Below are positions 1 through 7,042 of a stretch of 64,000 nt of DNA, piece after piece. Both the position numbers and the translations under genes were made by a program. Every line of letters begins with the position of its first letter. Positions within the stretch are counted from its first letter, which is position 1. The stretch comes from Methylocystis sp. MJC1 (GTDB lineage Bacteria > Pseudomonadota > Alphaproteobacteria > Rhizobiales > Beijerinckiaceae), in contig NZ_CP107558.1 of the NCBI RefSeq assembly GCF_026427715.1, forward strand, positions 2,455,001 to 2,519,000, given 5' to 3'. The notes under the pieces were generated by a model. The model had not been told where the DNA came from. It ran no database searches and was given only the letters and a program-made list of their open reading frames with translations.

Positions 1-503
1 CCTGGCGCGGGTGGCCATGGGCATATATCCTAGACGCGAGCAACACTGTTGGGCGAAGCAAAAACGTCTCTGTCAAGCTAGTTTTTCGGAGGCTGTTGCA
101 GAGTTGCTACAATTCAACTGGCTAAAGAACATTTGACAGGCGCTTTTTACTAATTCGTTTCCGTTCATTTGCTGGATTGTTTCTCAGACTCCTCCGAATG
201 AAACGAAGGCCTCCGCTACATTCATGTCCGAATGGCTGAAATGCCGAAGTCTGCAAAGGGTCTGTAGAGGCCTTTCGCGAGGGACTGCTTTGCGCCATTA
301 GCTGACTTCGTCGCTCGCCCCGATCGCCAAGATCGTAGCGGCTCGTTGTCCCAGTTCTGCCCGGGCGCAGGCTTAAGCGTCGGGGCCTCTCGGATCACAA
401 AGAGCAATCGCCGCCCACCATTGAGAGGGGCAGATTTATAGCGCAGCGACAAAAGCATTTTCGGACCACAAATAGATTTGGCCCTGCCGGCTCCTGTAAG
501 AGC
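1..503. other. Left edge, no supported gene
   Basis: I see no supported gene in this stretch. A reading frame enters from the left edge on the plus strand and stops near 139, and an open frame runs on the minus strand at 222-620, but neither resembles a known family and the latter overlaps the transporter gene. The sequence is less G+C rich than the backbone, in keeping with the accessory character of the first 20 kb. Confidence 0.4.
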
Positions 504-1751
504 ATGATATGGTTTAGCACATGCCGTCATTCGTGGGGGCCGTGTTCCCATTTGGGAAATCAACTCGAAAGGCCATGTTTGATCTCTCGGTTCCTCCATC
601 TCGCCATTGGTTACTGGCAAGGAAAGTCACGGACCGCCGCATGGGCTATATCGATCGGATTTCTGATATGCCTTGTTGTGAATACATACATGGCCTTGGC
701 GATCAATCGCTGGAGTAAGGGCTTTTTTGACGCGCTTTCGTCGCATGGCGTCGAAGAAATCTTTCAAAGCATGAATAGACTTGCGCTTTTGGCCATCGGC
801 ACCGGCCTGGCCTCCATCGCAACGACGCAGTGCCGCATGCGCTTGCAGGTGGGTTGGCGGTTGTGGTTGACAGGCACGCTTCTCGAACGATGGTTGCAAA
901 AAGGCAATCAGCGCGCCTGCGCGATTTCGCCCTCCATCGACAATCCGGAGGCGCGCATCGCCGACGACGGCCGCCTCGCCGTTGAATTGCTCGTCGATCT
1001 CGCCGGCGGTGTCGTCAATATCGTCTTGGTGTCGGCGGCTTTTATACTCGTGCTTTGGAATGTGGGCGGTTCATATACGCTCTTTGGAAACGTCGTGCCG
1101 GGGTATCTGGTTCTTGCCGTTGTCGTGTATTCGATGCTGACGTCGCTTGGAATGTGGGTTTTGGGTCGTCCGCTGGTCGCAAGCGTCGAGGAGAAGGCCG
1201 TTGCAGAAGGAAACTTCCGCTATGCACTCACGCGCGCCCGACATGAATTTGAAGCATCGACGATCATCGAGGACGAGGAGCGCCGGCGCGCGCTCGATGA
1301 CTACCTAAAGCACCCGGTAAAAAAGACTTTGGCTCTCGCCGCAAATCCACAAGCCTCATCCGAAAAGGAGTGCGTCGCAGGCAATCCATTCGATCGCTTT
1401 CTTTATCACCTTGCAAATTCGTGGGGCCGCGTCATCCAGGGTCAGACAAAAGTTGTCTTTTTGACTCACGCGAACAATCTGCTTGCGCCAATCGTTCCGC
1501 TTATGCTGGGCGCTCCGAAATATCTTGCGGGCGATATGTCGCTCGGCGACCTGATGCAAGCGGCGGCGGCCTTTCTTCAGGTCCAGCTTTCGCTCAATTG
1601 GCTCGCCGACAACGCCCTGAGCATCGCAAACTGGTCAGCGTCGGCGCGTCGGGTGGCCGCTCTCGACCTCGCGATGGATGCGCAACCTATGGAACTGGAG
1701 AACGAGAGCCTACGGGAAAAGGAACACACAGCGTTTGGCGCCGAGCCCTAA
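504..1751 (+). CDS. ABC exporter transmembrane subunit (ABC_membrane_2 type), no ATPase domain
   Basis: This 415-residue protein matches the transmembrane part of YddA/Rv1819c-type ABC exporters (the SbmA/BacA-related ABC_membrane_2 family). Several hydrophobic helices are visible (around residues 45-65, 90-110, 165-190, 200-225 and 325-350), with the family-typical stretch RWLQKG followed by [10 protein letters not shown] near residues 130-155. It ends soon after the helix that normally leads into the nucleotide-binding domain, so Walker A and the signature motif are absent. SbmA and BacA naturally lack an ATPase, but the sequence resembles the ATPase-bearing branch, whose members are usually 560-650 residues. 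The annotated ATG has a purine run only about 3 nt upstream, so the true start is uncertain. A hairpin follows the stop and an IS3 element lies about 120 bp downstream. Transport role is family inference; function as a lone subunit is doubtful. Confidence 0.7.
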   Translation: MIWFSTCRHSWGPCSHLGNQLERPCLISRFLHLAIGYWQGKSRTAAWAISIGFLICLVVNTYMALAINRWSKGFFDALSSHGVEEIFQSMNRLALLAIGTGLASIATTQCRMRLQVGWRLWLTGTLLERWLQKGNQRACAISPSIDNPEARIADDGRLAVELLVDLAGGVVNIVLVSAAFILVLWNVGGSYTLFGNVVPGYLVLAVVVYSMLTSLGMWVLGRPLVASVEEKAVAEGNFRYALTRARHEFEASTIIEDEERRRALDDYLKHPVKKTLALAANPQASSEKECVAGNPFDRFLYHLANSWGRVIQGQTKVVFLTHANNLLAPIVPLMLGAPKYLAGDMSLGDLMQAAAAFLQVQLSLNWLADNALSIANWSASARRVAALDLAMDAQPMELENESLREKEHTAFGAEP

Positions 1752-1765
1752 CAGCTCAATCCTGA

Positions 1766-1784
1766 GCGGACCGTCAAGGTCCGC
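1766..1784 (+). terminator. Hairpin after the ABC gene
   Basis: A perfect 7-bp stem (GCGGACC / GGTCCGC) with a 5-nt loop starts 15 bp after the transporter stop codon. It is followed by TTTGGGTCTT rather than a clean T-run, so termination is plausible but weak. Confidence 0.4.
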
Positions 1785-1963
1785 TTTGGGTCTTGGTTGT
1801 GTGAAAACGGCACTGCGCCAGTCATCACAACGCTCAACCATAGCAGCGCGCTCCGGCGCCTGCGCTGGGGACTTAGAGCTGGCCTCGCAAATTCGGACGG
1901 TAGCTTGAGTGGATTTTCTGCCTGACAGCGGCGAGGATTCTCGCCGCGAATCAGGAGGATTCG

Positions 1964-2272
1964 ATGACGAAGAGGAGCCGCCGGACGCATTCTCCGGCGT
2001 TCAAGGCGAAAGTAGCTTTGGCCGCGATCAAGGGGGAGAAGACTCTGGCCGAACTGGCGCAGCAGTTCGACGTGCATCCGAACCAGATCACGACGTGGAA
2101 GAGCCAGTTGCTCGAAGGTGCGGCGGGCGTGTTCGGGCAGGAGAAGGCGGAGCCGAAAGAGGCAGCCGTGGATTTGAAGTCGCTTCACGCCAAGATCGGC
2201 GAGCTGACCCTGGCCAATGATTTTTTAGAGGGCGCGCTCAGCAAAGCCGGCCTGCTGAGCGCAAAGCGATGA
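1964..2272 (+). CDS. IS3-family transposase OrfA
   Basis: A 102-residue OrfA with a helix-turn-helix near the N-terminus ([19 protein letters not shown], then [19 protein letters not shown]) and a leucine-rich C-terminal helix that fits the coiled-coil typical of OrfA. It binds the element ends in this family. A good ribosome-binding site (AGGAGG) lies just upstream of the ATG. Its stop overlaps the start of OrfB by ATGA, the usual IS3 arrangement in which a minus-one frameshift makes the OrfAB transposase. It appears intact. Confidence 0.9.
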   Translation: MTKRSRRTHSPAFKAKVALAAIKGEKTLAELAQQFDVHPNQITTWKSQLLEGAAGVFGQEKAEPKEAAVDLKSLHAKIGELTLANDFLEGALSKAGLLSAKR

Positions 2273-3156
2273 TCGATCGCAGCCACGCCTTCCCGATCAA
2301 AGGGCAAGCAAAGATGCTCGGCCTCGCCCGCAGCACGGTCTATTACAAGCCTCGGCCGGTCTCGACCGAGGACCTCAAGCTGATGCGGCGTCTCGACGAA
2401 CTGCATCTCGATTATCCCTTCGCCGGGGCGCGGATGCTTCGCGATCTCTTGCGGCGCGAGGGCGCCGTCATCGGTCGCCGGCACGTGGCGACGCTGATGA
2501 AGCGAATGGGGATCGAGGCGATCTACCGGCGGCCAAATACGAGCAAGCCGGCGCCGGGCCACAAGGTCTACCCGTATCTCCTGCGCGGCGTGACGATCGA
2601 GAGGCCGGATCATGTCTGGGCGATGGACATCAGCTACATCCCCATGCGGCGTGGCTTTGTCTATCTCGCGGCGGTCGTCGACGTGGCCAGCCGCCGCGTT
2701 CTGTCGCATCGCGTGTCGATCACGATGGAGGCGGCGTTCTGCGTCGAAGTGCTCGAAGAGGCGCTGGCGAAACATGGCAAGCCTGAGATTTTCAACACGG
2801 ATCAGGGGAGCCAGTTCACCAGCCTCGACTTCACGAGCGTGCTGCTCGATGCGAACGTCGCCATCAGCATGGACGGCAAGGGCGCCTGGCGCGACAATGT
2901 CTTTGTCGAGCGGCTGTGGCGCAGCGTGAAATATGAGGAGGTCTATCTGCGCGCCTACGACAGCGTGTCCGAGGCGCGCGCGTCGATCGGGCGGTATTTG
3001 GCCTTTTACAACGAGCGGCGCCCGCATTCGTCGCTTGACGGGCGCACGCCAGACGAGGCCTACTTTGGCATCAAGGAGACGGCGATGCCGCATGATATCG
3101 CCTTTCGATTTATCGCACCTCTGGTCGGGCCTACGGCCCTCCCGGCGCCGCGATAA
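2269..3156 (+). CDS. IS3-family transposase OrfB (DDE integrase domain)
   Basis: A 295-residue catalytic half of an IS3 transposase. An N-terminal HTH_21-like region (residues about 40-95, with YPFAGARMLRDLL) precedes an rve integrase core from about residue 110. The three acidic residues of the DDE triad can be placed in WAMDISYIP, FNTDQGSQF and DNVFVERLWRSVKYEEVY. The C-terminus ends with the usual YNERRPHSSLDGRTPDEAYF motif and a short tail. No stop or frameshift interrupts it, so the element may still be active. OrfB is normally translated as an OrfAB fusion by frameshifting at the overlap with OrfA. Confidence 0.93.
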   Translation: MIDRSHAFPIKGQAKMLGLARSTVYYKPRPVSTEDLKLMRRLDELHLDYPFAGARMLRDLLRREGAVIGRRHVATLMKRMGIEAIYRRPNTSKPAPGHKVYPYLLRGVTIERPDHVWAMDISYIPMRRGFVYLAAVVDVASRRVLSHRVSITMEAAFCVEVLEEALAKHGKPEIFNTDQGSQFTSLDFTSVLLDANVAISMDGKGAWRDNVFVERLWRSVKYEEVYLRAYDSVSEARASIGRYLAFYNERRPHSSLDGRTPDEAYFGIKETAMPHDIAFRFIAPLVGPTALPAPR

Positions 3157-3246
3157 ATCGAAGAACCCCGCGTTCAGCAAACCCCGGCAGAGATCCACTC
3201 AAAATCCGCGGGGAGCCGTCCAAGCGACCGGGGCCAGCTCTCTAGT

Positions 3247-3591
3247 TCACGCAACTTTGCTCGTGAAGGATAGCAGGCTTCTGCTCATGGGAAGTGACTT
3301 GGCTCGACTCGGCGCTAACGACAGCTTCTTGTGCGCGTCGCAGTAAATAGCCACCGATGAGCATACGCAACCGCAGAACCGAAATGTCTCCAAATGGTGC
3401 GAATCGCCGATTGGCCAACGGCACATGCCGTTACGAAGCTCCATGAATCTTACGGGAACCGAAGCCAAAAGGGGTTTCCAATTGTTGCTGTGTTCCTGGA
3501 CGCCTATGAAACGACGACCAGCATCCTGCCGTGCTTGGATAATACCACCTGTGGCGTCGGGTTGGGGAATGATCCCCCTTGTTTTGGTCAT
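3247..3591 (-). CDS. GcrA C-terminal-domain protein, next to the IS3 end
   Basis: The predicted 114-residue protein carries the conserved GcrA C-terminal signature MCRWPIGD, then FRFCG, then YCDAHKKL, in the second half. GcrA is an alphaproteobacterial sigma70-associated regulator that acts at methylated GANTC sites. The N-terminal DNA-binding helix-turn-helix of true GcrA is missing, so this could bind RNA polymerase or a partner but not DNA in the known way. The start is uncertain: the ATG at 3591 has no strong ribosome-binding site and the frame extends to 3627. The stop lies about five bases from the inner flank of the IS3 end, so the original C-terminus may have been altered by that insertion. 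A second, shorter protein of this type is at 10885-11100. Confidence 0.6.
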   Translation of the reverse strand: MTKTRGIIPQPDATGGIIQARQDAGRRFIGVQEHSNNWKPLLASVPVRFMELRNGMCRWPIGDSHHLETFRFCGCVCSSVAIYCDAHKKLSLAPSRAKSLPMSRSLLSFTSKVA

Positions 3592-3846
3592 TTCGATCCC
3601 GCAATCCTTTCTTTGGCCGAAGCGCAAATTTCAGCTTTACGGGCATTACAAATCAAAATTGAGGCGTGAAAGACCGGTTTGGGTCAAAAGAGGCCCTTCG
3701 GCAACCGAAGAGCGTGCGCGCGTTCTATTCGACGATCGCAATTGAGAGCCTAGACGCATTCGAGCCCCACCCTGCCCGTCCGTCGCAGCCGGATCTGACG
3801 GCGACAACGATACCCTTTATCAATCTCTTGTAGCTGTCCTTGCTAC

Positions 3847-4083
3847 CTAATACCGGGCCTTCGTGTCGATCTGGCGCATCTCATCCCAGTCCCCAGGCGA
3901 CAGCGCAGCCTGCAGCACTGTGTCCGCCTCCTCGAGGTAGCTCATCCACATCGGCCGTCCCTCGAACGTCGAGTCCTCCGGATTGCCAGCCTTCCGACAG
4001 AGCGCCCTAGCCGCTCGCTCCCGAGGCGATTTCAGCGACCGTTCCGATTCCCTACCTTCGACGGAAGTGCGCCGCCCTTTCAT
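3847..4083 (-). CDS. Small hypothetical protein
   Basis: A 78-residue protein rich in charged residues. The N-terminal 30 residues are Arg/Lys/Ser rich, then ARALCRKAGNPEDSTFEGRP and MWMSYLEEADTVLQAAL give a pattern seen in small hypothetical proteins of alphaproteobacterial phages and islands (roughly ARA-C-x-G-x-P ... PMW-x-Y). I chose the ATG at 4083 because AGGGGG stands 7 nt upstream, although the frame extends further. No function can be given. It stands alone between two regions without clear genes. Confidence 0.5.
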   Translation of the reverse strand: MKGRRTSVEGRESERSLKSPRERAARALCRKAGNPEDSTFEGRPMWMSYLEEADTVLQAALSPGDWDEMRQIDTKARY

Positions 4084-4185
4084 TGGACGCCCCCTAATAG
4101 CTCGAAAGCTCGATGAGGTGTAATTGCTTTCAAATACCAGAAATCCGGGCGGCCCGCTGGGCGCGGCTCGAGACAAGTGGCGGCA

Positions 4186-4237
4186 CTACCGCCCCATCCC
4201 GCTCGCCCGATATTGCGCCCAATCTGGCCGAACGTCG
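4186..4237. repeat. Direct repeat, left copy
   Basis: About 52 bp starting CTACCGCCCC and ending GGCCGAACGTCG is repeated with few changes at 4747-4799, in the same orientation. The two copies flank the tRNA-Gly fragment at 4513-4568. A shorter partial match (CCGCCCAATCCCGCTCGCCC) occurs near 10063. The repeat start can pair with the sequence just before it (GGCGG CACTA CCGCC). Apart from the repeats and the tRNA fragment, 4084-4864 holds no gene I can support. Confidence 0.7.
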
Positions 4238-4512
4238 CACGGCCGGCCGCCGCATGCTGTACAGCGCAATTTCCGCTTGAGCGACGGCAATTCAACCGAG
4301 CCAGGCAGCGCCGACACGTCGACGCTCTCTCGGCGACCGCAGGCGCATTTGACGGCCACGGCACATATGCCAAGGCTGCGCATATTCGTCAGGTCCATGG
4401 CAGGGCCTGTATAAGCGGGACGAAGGCGGCATTGGGCATAGAGTAGGCAGTCGGCGCCACGGAGGGAGATCGGCGCTGGCCTAAGATGATAGCGCCCGGT
4501 GGCAGCTGAAAT

Positions 4513-4568
4513 CGAACCCTGGGCATACAGCTTGGGAAGCTGTCGTTCTACCACTGAACTACGCCCGC
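4513..4568 (-). pseudogene. 5' part of a tRNA-Gly (anticodon CCC)
   Basis: Read on the minus strand from 4568, the sequence gives a good tRNA-Gly 5' acceptor strand (GCGGGCG), D-arm (GTTCAGTGGTAGAAC) and anticodon arm (ACAGC TTCCCAA GCTGT, anticodon CCC), then enters the T-arm with GGGTTCGAT. From there it no longer matches: the T-stem does not close and no CGCCCGC acceptor strand or CCA follows. It is therefore a truncated tRNA, not a working one. Loss of the 3' half is what a rearrangement at an integration site in a tRNA gene could leave. Confidence 0.7.
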
Positions 4569-4746
4569 GTGGCCGGTGAACGGCTTGGTTTCTATAGCCT
4601 TCTGGACGATTTCATGCAAGGCGGGAGCAAGGCTATTTGGCGTAAACGCGAACAAACGAAACTCTTCTGGAGCACAAAGTCCCGTAAAATCCCCGTCGGC
4701 GTTCTGGCTCGTCTCGCCCCCGACCCTACCCCGCGGTGGCGCGCCC

Positions 4747-4799
4747 CTACCGCCCCTTCCGCTCGCGCGATACTGAGCCCAATCCTGGCCGAAGGTCGA
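4747..4799. repeat. Direct repeat, right copy
   Basis: Second copy of the repeat described at 4186-4237, with a few substitutions and single-base indels. It lies about 180 bp from the 5' end of the tRNA-Gly fragment. Confidence 0.7.
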
Positions 4800-4864
4800 G
4801 CTTTCCAGCTCTCCCAATTGACCTTTAATCTTGTGATCTTGGCGGCGGAGTTAGGAGCGCGCGA

Positions 4865-4948
4865 ATGACTGAACACGCGATCGCCCTTGCCGGCCTAATT
4901 TTGGGGGCATGTCTCATCCTGCGCATCTTGTTGAGCGCTAGGCCTTAG
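4865..4948 (+). CDS. 27-residue membrane peptide
   Basis: ATG at 4865 is preceded by AGGAG at good spacing, and encodes a 27-residue peptide with one hydrophobic segment from about residue 5 to 23 (ALAGLILGACLILRILL) flanked by charged ends. It would be a single-pass membrane peptide. Such micro-proteins are common in mobile regions. Its reality rests on the ribosome-binding site and the clean hydrophobic pattern only. Confidence 0.4.
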   Translation: MTEHAIALAGLILGACLILRILLSARP

Positions 4949-5080
4949 GCGCCGGAATGAACCAATCGGCGACCACCAGCACTGGAAGTCGCGCGCCGTC
5001 GCGACACAATGCCACGTATTTATGACGGCTGGCGACGGCCAAAATATCTCCATCAAAATAATTACCTAGGCGAGGATGCA

Positions 5081-5311
5081 ATGTTCGATAACGAGCACCG
5101 CGGGATCGCTTCGCGCCTTCTTGAATGCGCCCTGGAAGGGATTACGGGAATGAAACTGATCGAGTGCGTTAGGGAGAAATTTCCCCACGCAGCTTTGAGC
5201 ACGATAAAAAGCGCAGCTTTCTTCGCAATTACTCGCCCTGACATAAACCCGGATGCCGTTCAGCCGATCTATGAATTTGGAATGATGTTGCGACAGAATC
5301 AGCCAAGCTAA
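5081..5311 (+). CDS. Small hypothetical protein, helical
   Basis: A 76-residue protein starting at an ATG with AGGAT 7-8 nt upstream; the open frame begins 24 codons earlier but without a ribosome-binding site there. The sequence looks all-helical: RGIASRLLECALEGITGMKL then IECVREKFPHAALSTIKSAA, and then PDINPDAVQPIYEFGMML. I do not recognise a family. The segment with an HTH-like pattern (HAALSTIKSAAFFAI) hints at nucleic-acid or protein binding, but this is weak. It lies upstream of the copper storage gene, separated by about 190 bp with its own promoter-like sequence, so it is unlikely to be in the same operon. Confidence 0.5.
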   Translation: MFDNEHRGIASRLLECALEGITGMKLIECVREKFPHAALSTIKSAAFFAITRPDINPDAVQPIYEFGMMLRQNQPS

Positions 5312-5453
5312 CTTCCTTCCAAAGTTGGAAGTTGAATCTAAGCAAACACCCCGCTTCTGGATCGGTTAGCCGCCTCCGCCGCCTGCAGCCTACGGTTCAG
5401 CCCTTCCTGACATGGCCGCATTACAAAAGTTGCATATTTCTGGTGACGCATCC

Positions 5454-5469
5454 TACCCTGGTCAGGGTA
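5454..5469. promoter_or_regulatory. Palindromic operator candidate upstream of csp1
   Basis: A perfect inverted repeat TACCCT-GGTC-AGGGTA sits 30 bp before the csp1 start codon. Short C/G-run palindromes of this kind are bound by copper-responsive regulators of the CsoR and CueR/HmrR groups, and csp genes are copper-linked, but no regulator gene is adjacent and the match to a specific consensus is not decisive. The position would overlap the -35 region of a start at the AT-rich GATAAATAC near 5477-5485. Confidence 0.4.
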
Positions 5470-5499
5470 CGGAATCGATAAATACGAGAGGATATAGCC

Positions 5500-5934
5500 A
5501 TGGAACGTCGCGATTTTATTGCTACGCTCGGCGCGGTTGCCGCGGCTGCGTCGGTCTCTTCTGCATTCGCCGAAGATCAGAAACCCATCCACCACCATCA
5601 CCCTGCGAAATACAAGGCCCTGTCCGACGCTGCCGCAAAATGCGTCCTGGACGGCAATAACTGCCTCCGTCACTGCTTCGGGATGCTGTCGATGAATGAC
5701 ACGAGCATGGCTGAGTGCACGAAGGCGACCTTCGACACGATTGCGGCTTGTGGCGCGCTGGAGAGCCTTTCGTCGGTCAATTCGGACTTCACCCCGGCAA
5801 TGGCCAAGACTGTGGCGACCATCTGTGAGGCGTGCAAGAAGGAATGCGACAAATTCCCAGACGTCGCCGAATGCAACGCCATGGGCGCAGCTTGTAAGTC
5901 CTGCGCCGAGGAATGCCACAAGGTCGCGGCTTAA
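5500..5934 (+). CDS. csp1: Tat-exported copper storage protein (Csp1-type four-helix bundle)
   Basis: A 144-residue protein with a twin-arginine signal peptide (MERRDFIATLGAVAAA, cleavage likely after SSAFA at residue 24) and a mature domain with 12 cysteines spaced along predicted helices: CVLDGNNCLRHC, then AEC, AAC, TICEACKKEC, AEC, AACKSCAEEC. This is the pattern of the four-helix-bundle copper-binding family (DUF326) and of Csp1 from methanotrophs, where cysteine thiolates lining the bundle hold many Cu(I) ions for later use. A His-rich stretch (HHHHP, near residue 31) precedes the bundle. Export by the Tat route means it folds, perhaps loaded, before reaching the periplasm. GAGAGGA gives a good ribosome-binding site. 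It is monocistronic, with a palindrome upstream and a strong terminator downstream. The nearest genes are accessory, which is unusual for such a protein. Confidence 0.93.
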   Translation: MERRDFIATLGAVAAAASVSSAFAEDQKPIHHHHPAKYKALSDAAAKCVLDGNNCLRHCFGMLSMNDTSMAECTKATFDTIAACGALESLSSVNSDFTPAMAKTVATICEACKKECDKFPDVAECNAMGAACKSCAEECHKVAA

Positions 5935-5947
5935 CCCTCTCCAATTT

Positions 5948-5989
5948 AAAAAAACGCCCCGCCGCTACCTCTGCGGTCGGGGCGTTTCT
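5948..5989. terminator. Rho-independent terminator after csp1
   Basis: A run of A's, a 9-bp stem AACGCCCCG / CGGGGCGTT with a GC-rich loop, and a TTTCT tail follow the csp1 stop by about 14 bp. The A-run on the other side would let it work in both directions. Confidence 0.85.
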
Positions 5990-6140
5990 CGCTCCGGGTT
6001 CCTGGCAGGGGCCGGAGCGAACGAATTCTCAGCGTCCGCTGCGCCGAAAACAAGGCCTATTCCGCCCGTGTCATGGCCCTCGTCTCCCGTTTGTTACTGC
6101 AACGTGAGGCATCGGGTTGCGCGAAGCGAGCGAATAAGCG

Positions 6141-6470
6141 GTGAGGCGCTTGAACGGCGTCGTCCTCGCATTTGAGTTCGCCCCGGACGGCCGCCTGCTT
6201 AATCACGAAGCGACCGCCGAGACGCCGCCCGGGATGACTGAGATGGCTGCGGCTGCACAGTTTTGTGCGTCTGTAACGACCAACTTCAACGCGCTTGCCG
6301 AAGCATTCTCCAAACTGAGCGGCATGCAGTGGATACCCCAACAGGGGTGGGCGTATTCCGGGGGTGAGTATACGATAGCCATCGGCTGCAATGGCTATCG
6401 CGGGGTTTTCATCAAGACCGAAAAGGCCGACTTCAACCAACTGTTTGAGCTGCTGGTTGCCAGCAAATAG
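6141..6470 (+). CDS. DUF2173 family protein (roadblock/LC7-like)
   Basis: A 109-residue protein matching the DUF2173 family, related in fold to roadblock/LC7 proteins. Typical landmarks are GVVLAFEFAPDGRLLNHE at the N-terminus, FSKLSGMQWIPQQGWAYSG in the middle, and GVFIKTEKADFNQLFELL at the end. No enzyme activity is known; roadblock-like proteins often act as small scaffolds or regulators. The frame opens with GTG at 6141 just after an in-frame stop, and a TTG nine bases on has the better ribosome-binding site (GGTGAGG), so the true start may be 6150. It lies after the csp1 terminator and is probably transcribed separately. Confidence 0.75.
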   Translation: MRRLNGVVLAFEFAPDGRLLNHEATAETPPGMTEMAAAAQFCASVTTNFNALAEAFSKLSGMQWIPQQGWAYSGGEYTIAIGCNGYRGVFIKTEKADFNQLFELLVASK

Positions 6471-6584
6471 CTGGCTTGCGATGAGCGCAGCGCGGGCTAT
6501 GGATGGCGCAGCCGCGCGGATAGGTCCGGCCCGGCGATCGGCGCGCCATAGCGTCGATGAGGGTGCGGCGTTATTATCGCCCCC

Positions 6585-6759
6585 ATGTGCGGACGGTTCA
6601 CACAATCCTACACATGGGCTGAGGTCGAGCGCTTCCTGAGCGTCATCGGCCCGGCGCGCAATCTACGGCCGCGCTACAACATTGCGCCTACCACACCGAT
6701 CGACATCCTACGGCTTGGGGGGACGGGCCGCGAGCTCGTCACCATGCGCTGGGGCCTTG
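6585..6759 (+). pseudogene. SRAP/YedK (HMCES-type) protein, 5' part, split by IS66
   Basis: The first 58 codons of an SRAP-domain gene: MCGRFTQSYTWAEVE carries the catalytic Cys2, and RYNIAPTTPI and MRWGL are conserved. SRAP proteins crosslink to abasic sites in single-stranded DNA and shield them. After MRWGL the frame runs into the IS66 left end and stops. The rest of the gene lies at 9546-10050. Removing the element together with one copy of the 8-bp target duplication restores one frame of 223 codons reading MRWGLVPSWW across the joint, so the insertion is the only visible defect. Confidence 0.92.
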
Positions 6760-6802
6760 GTAGCCATCCGGCGTAGGCCGCAGGCGATGCAGTCGGGCTG
6801 TT

Positions 6803-7042
6803 TCAGCGCCTGAGGAGCGTCGGATCGTTTTTATGCATTTTGATTAGTTCGATTAAATTCTCGACGCCGAAGTCGGTGAAGGCCATCACGGCGTCGTCGC
6901 CGATCCCCGACACCCATATGAGCCCGTCCTCGGGCTCCATCTCGGCGGCGACGTCGAACAGCCAATCCTCGTTTTCGCCGAGGTCCGAGGCGACCCGATT
7001 GATTGTCGTGACGTGAGAGACTTTGTTGACGTGCATGATCAA
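6803..7042 (-). CDS. IS66 passenger protein, unknown function
   Basis: A 79-residue acidic protein ([20 protein letters not shown] at the start, then [19 protein letters not shown] and [20 protein letters not shown]) inside the IS66 element, after tnpC. Its start overlaps the tnpC stop by ATGA, which shows translational coupling with the transposase genes. It is not TnpA, B or C and I do not recognise a family. Similar small downstream frames occur in other IS66 members. The overlap makes a role in transposition or its control plausible, but this is inference. Confidence 0.65.
   Translation of the reverse strand: MIMHVNKVSHVTTINRVASDLGENEDWLFDVAAEMEPEDGLIWVSGIGDDAVMAFTDFGVENLIELIKMHKNDPTLLRR

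Larger units (their letters stand above)
1875..3242 (+). mobile_element. IS3-family insertion sequence
   Basis: A complete-looking IS3-type element with two overlapping reading frames. Imperfect inverted terminal sequence is visible: AGAGCTGGCC near 1875 and its complement GGCCAGCTCT ending near 3242, each followed inward by GGACGG and by a shared TTGAGTGGAT segment. I could not fix the exact ends because no convincing 3-4 bp target duplication is visible, so the limits are approximate to several bases. The right end lies only a few bases from the stop codon of the GcrA-like gene on the minus strand. Confidence 0.75.

Noticed and set aside
5430..5500. MerR-type (CueR) promoter with 19-bp spacer at csp1
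   Set aside because: The palindrome is there, but no -35/-10 pair with a 19-bp spacer is placed around it, so only an operator of unknown type is claimed.
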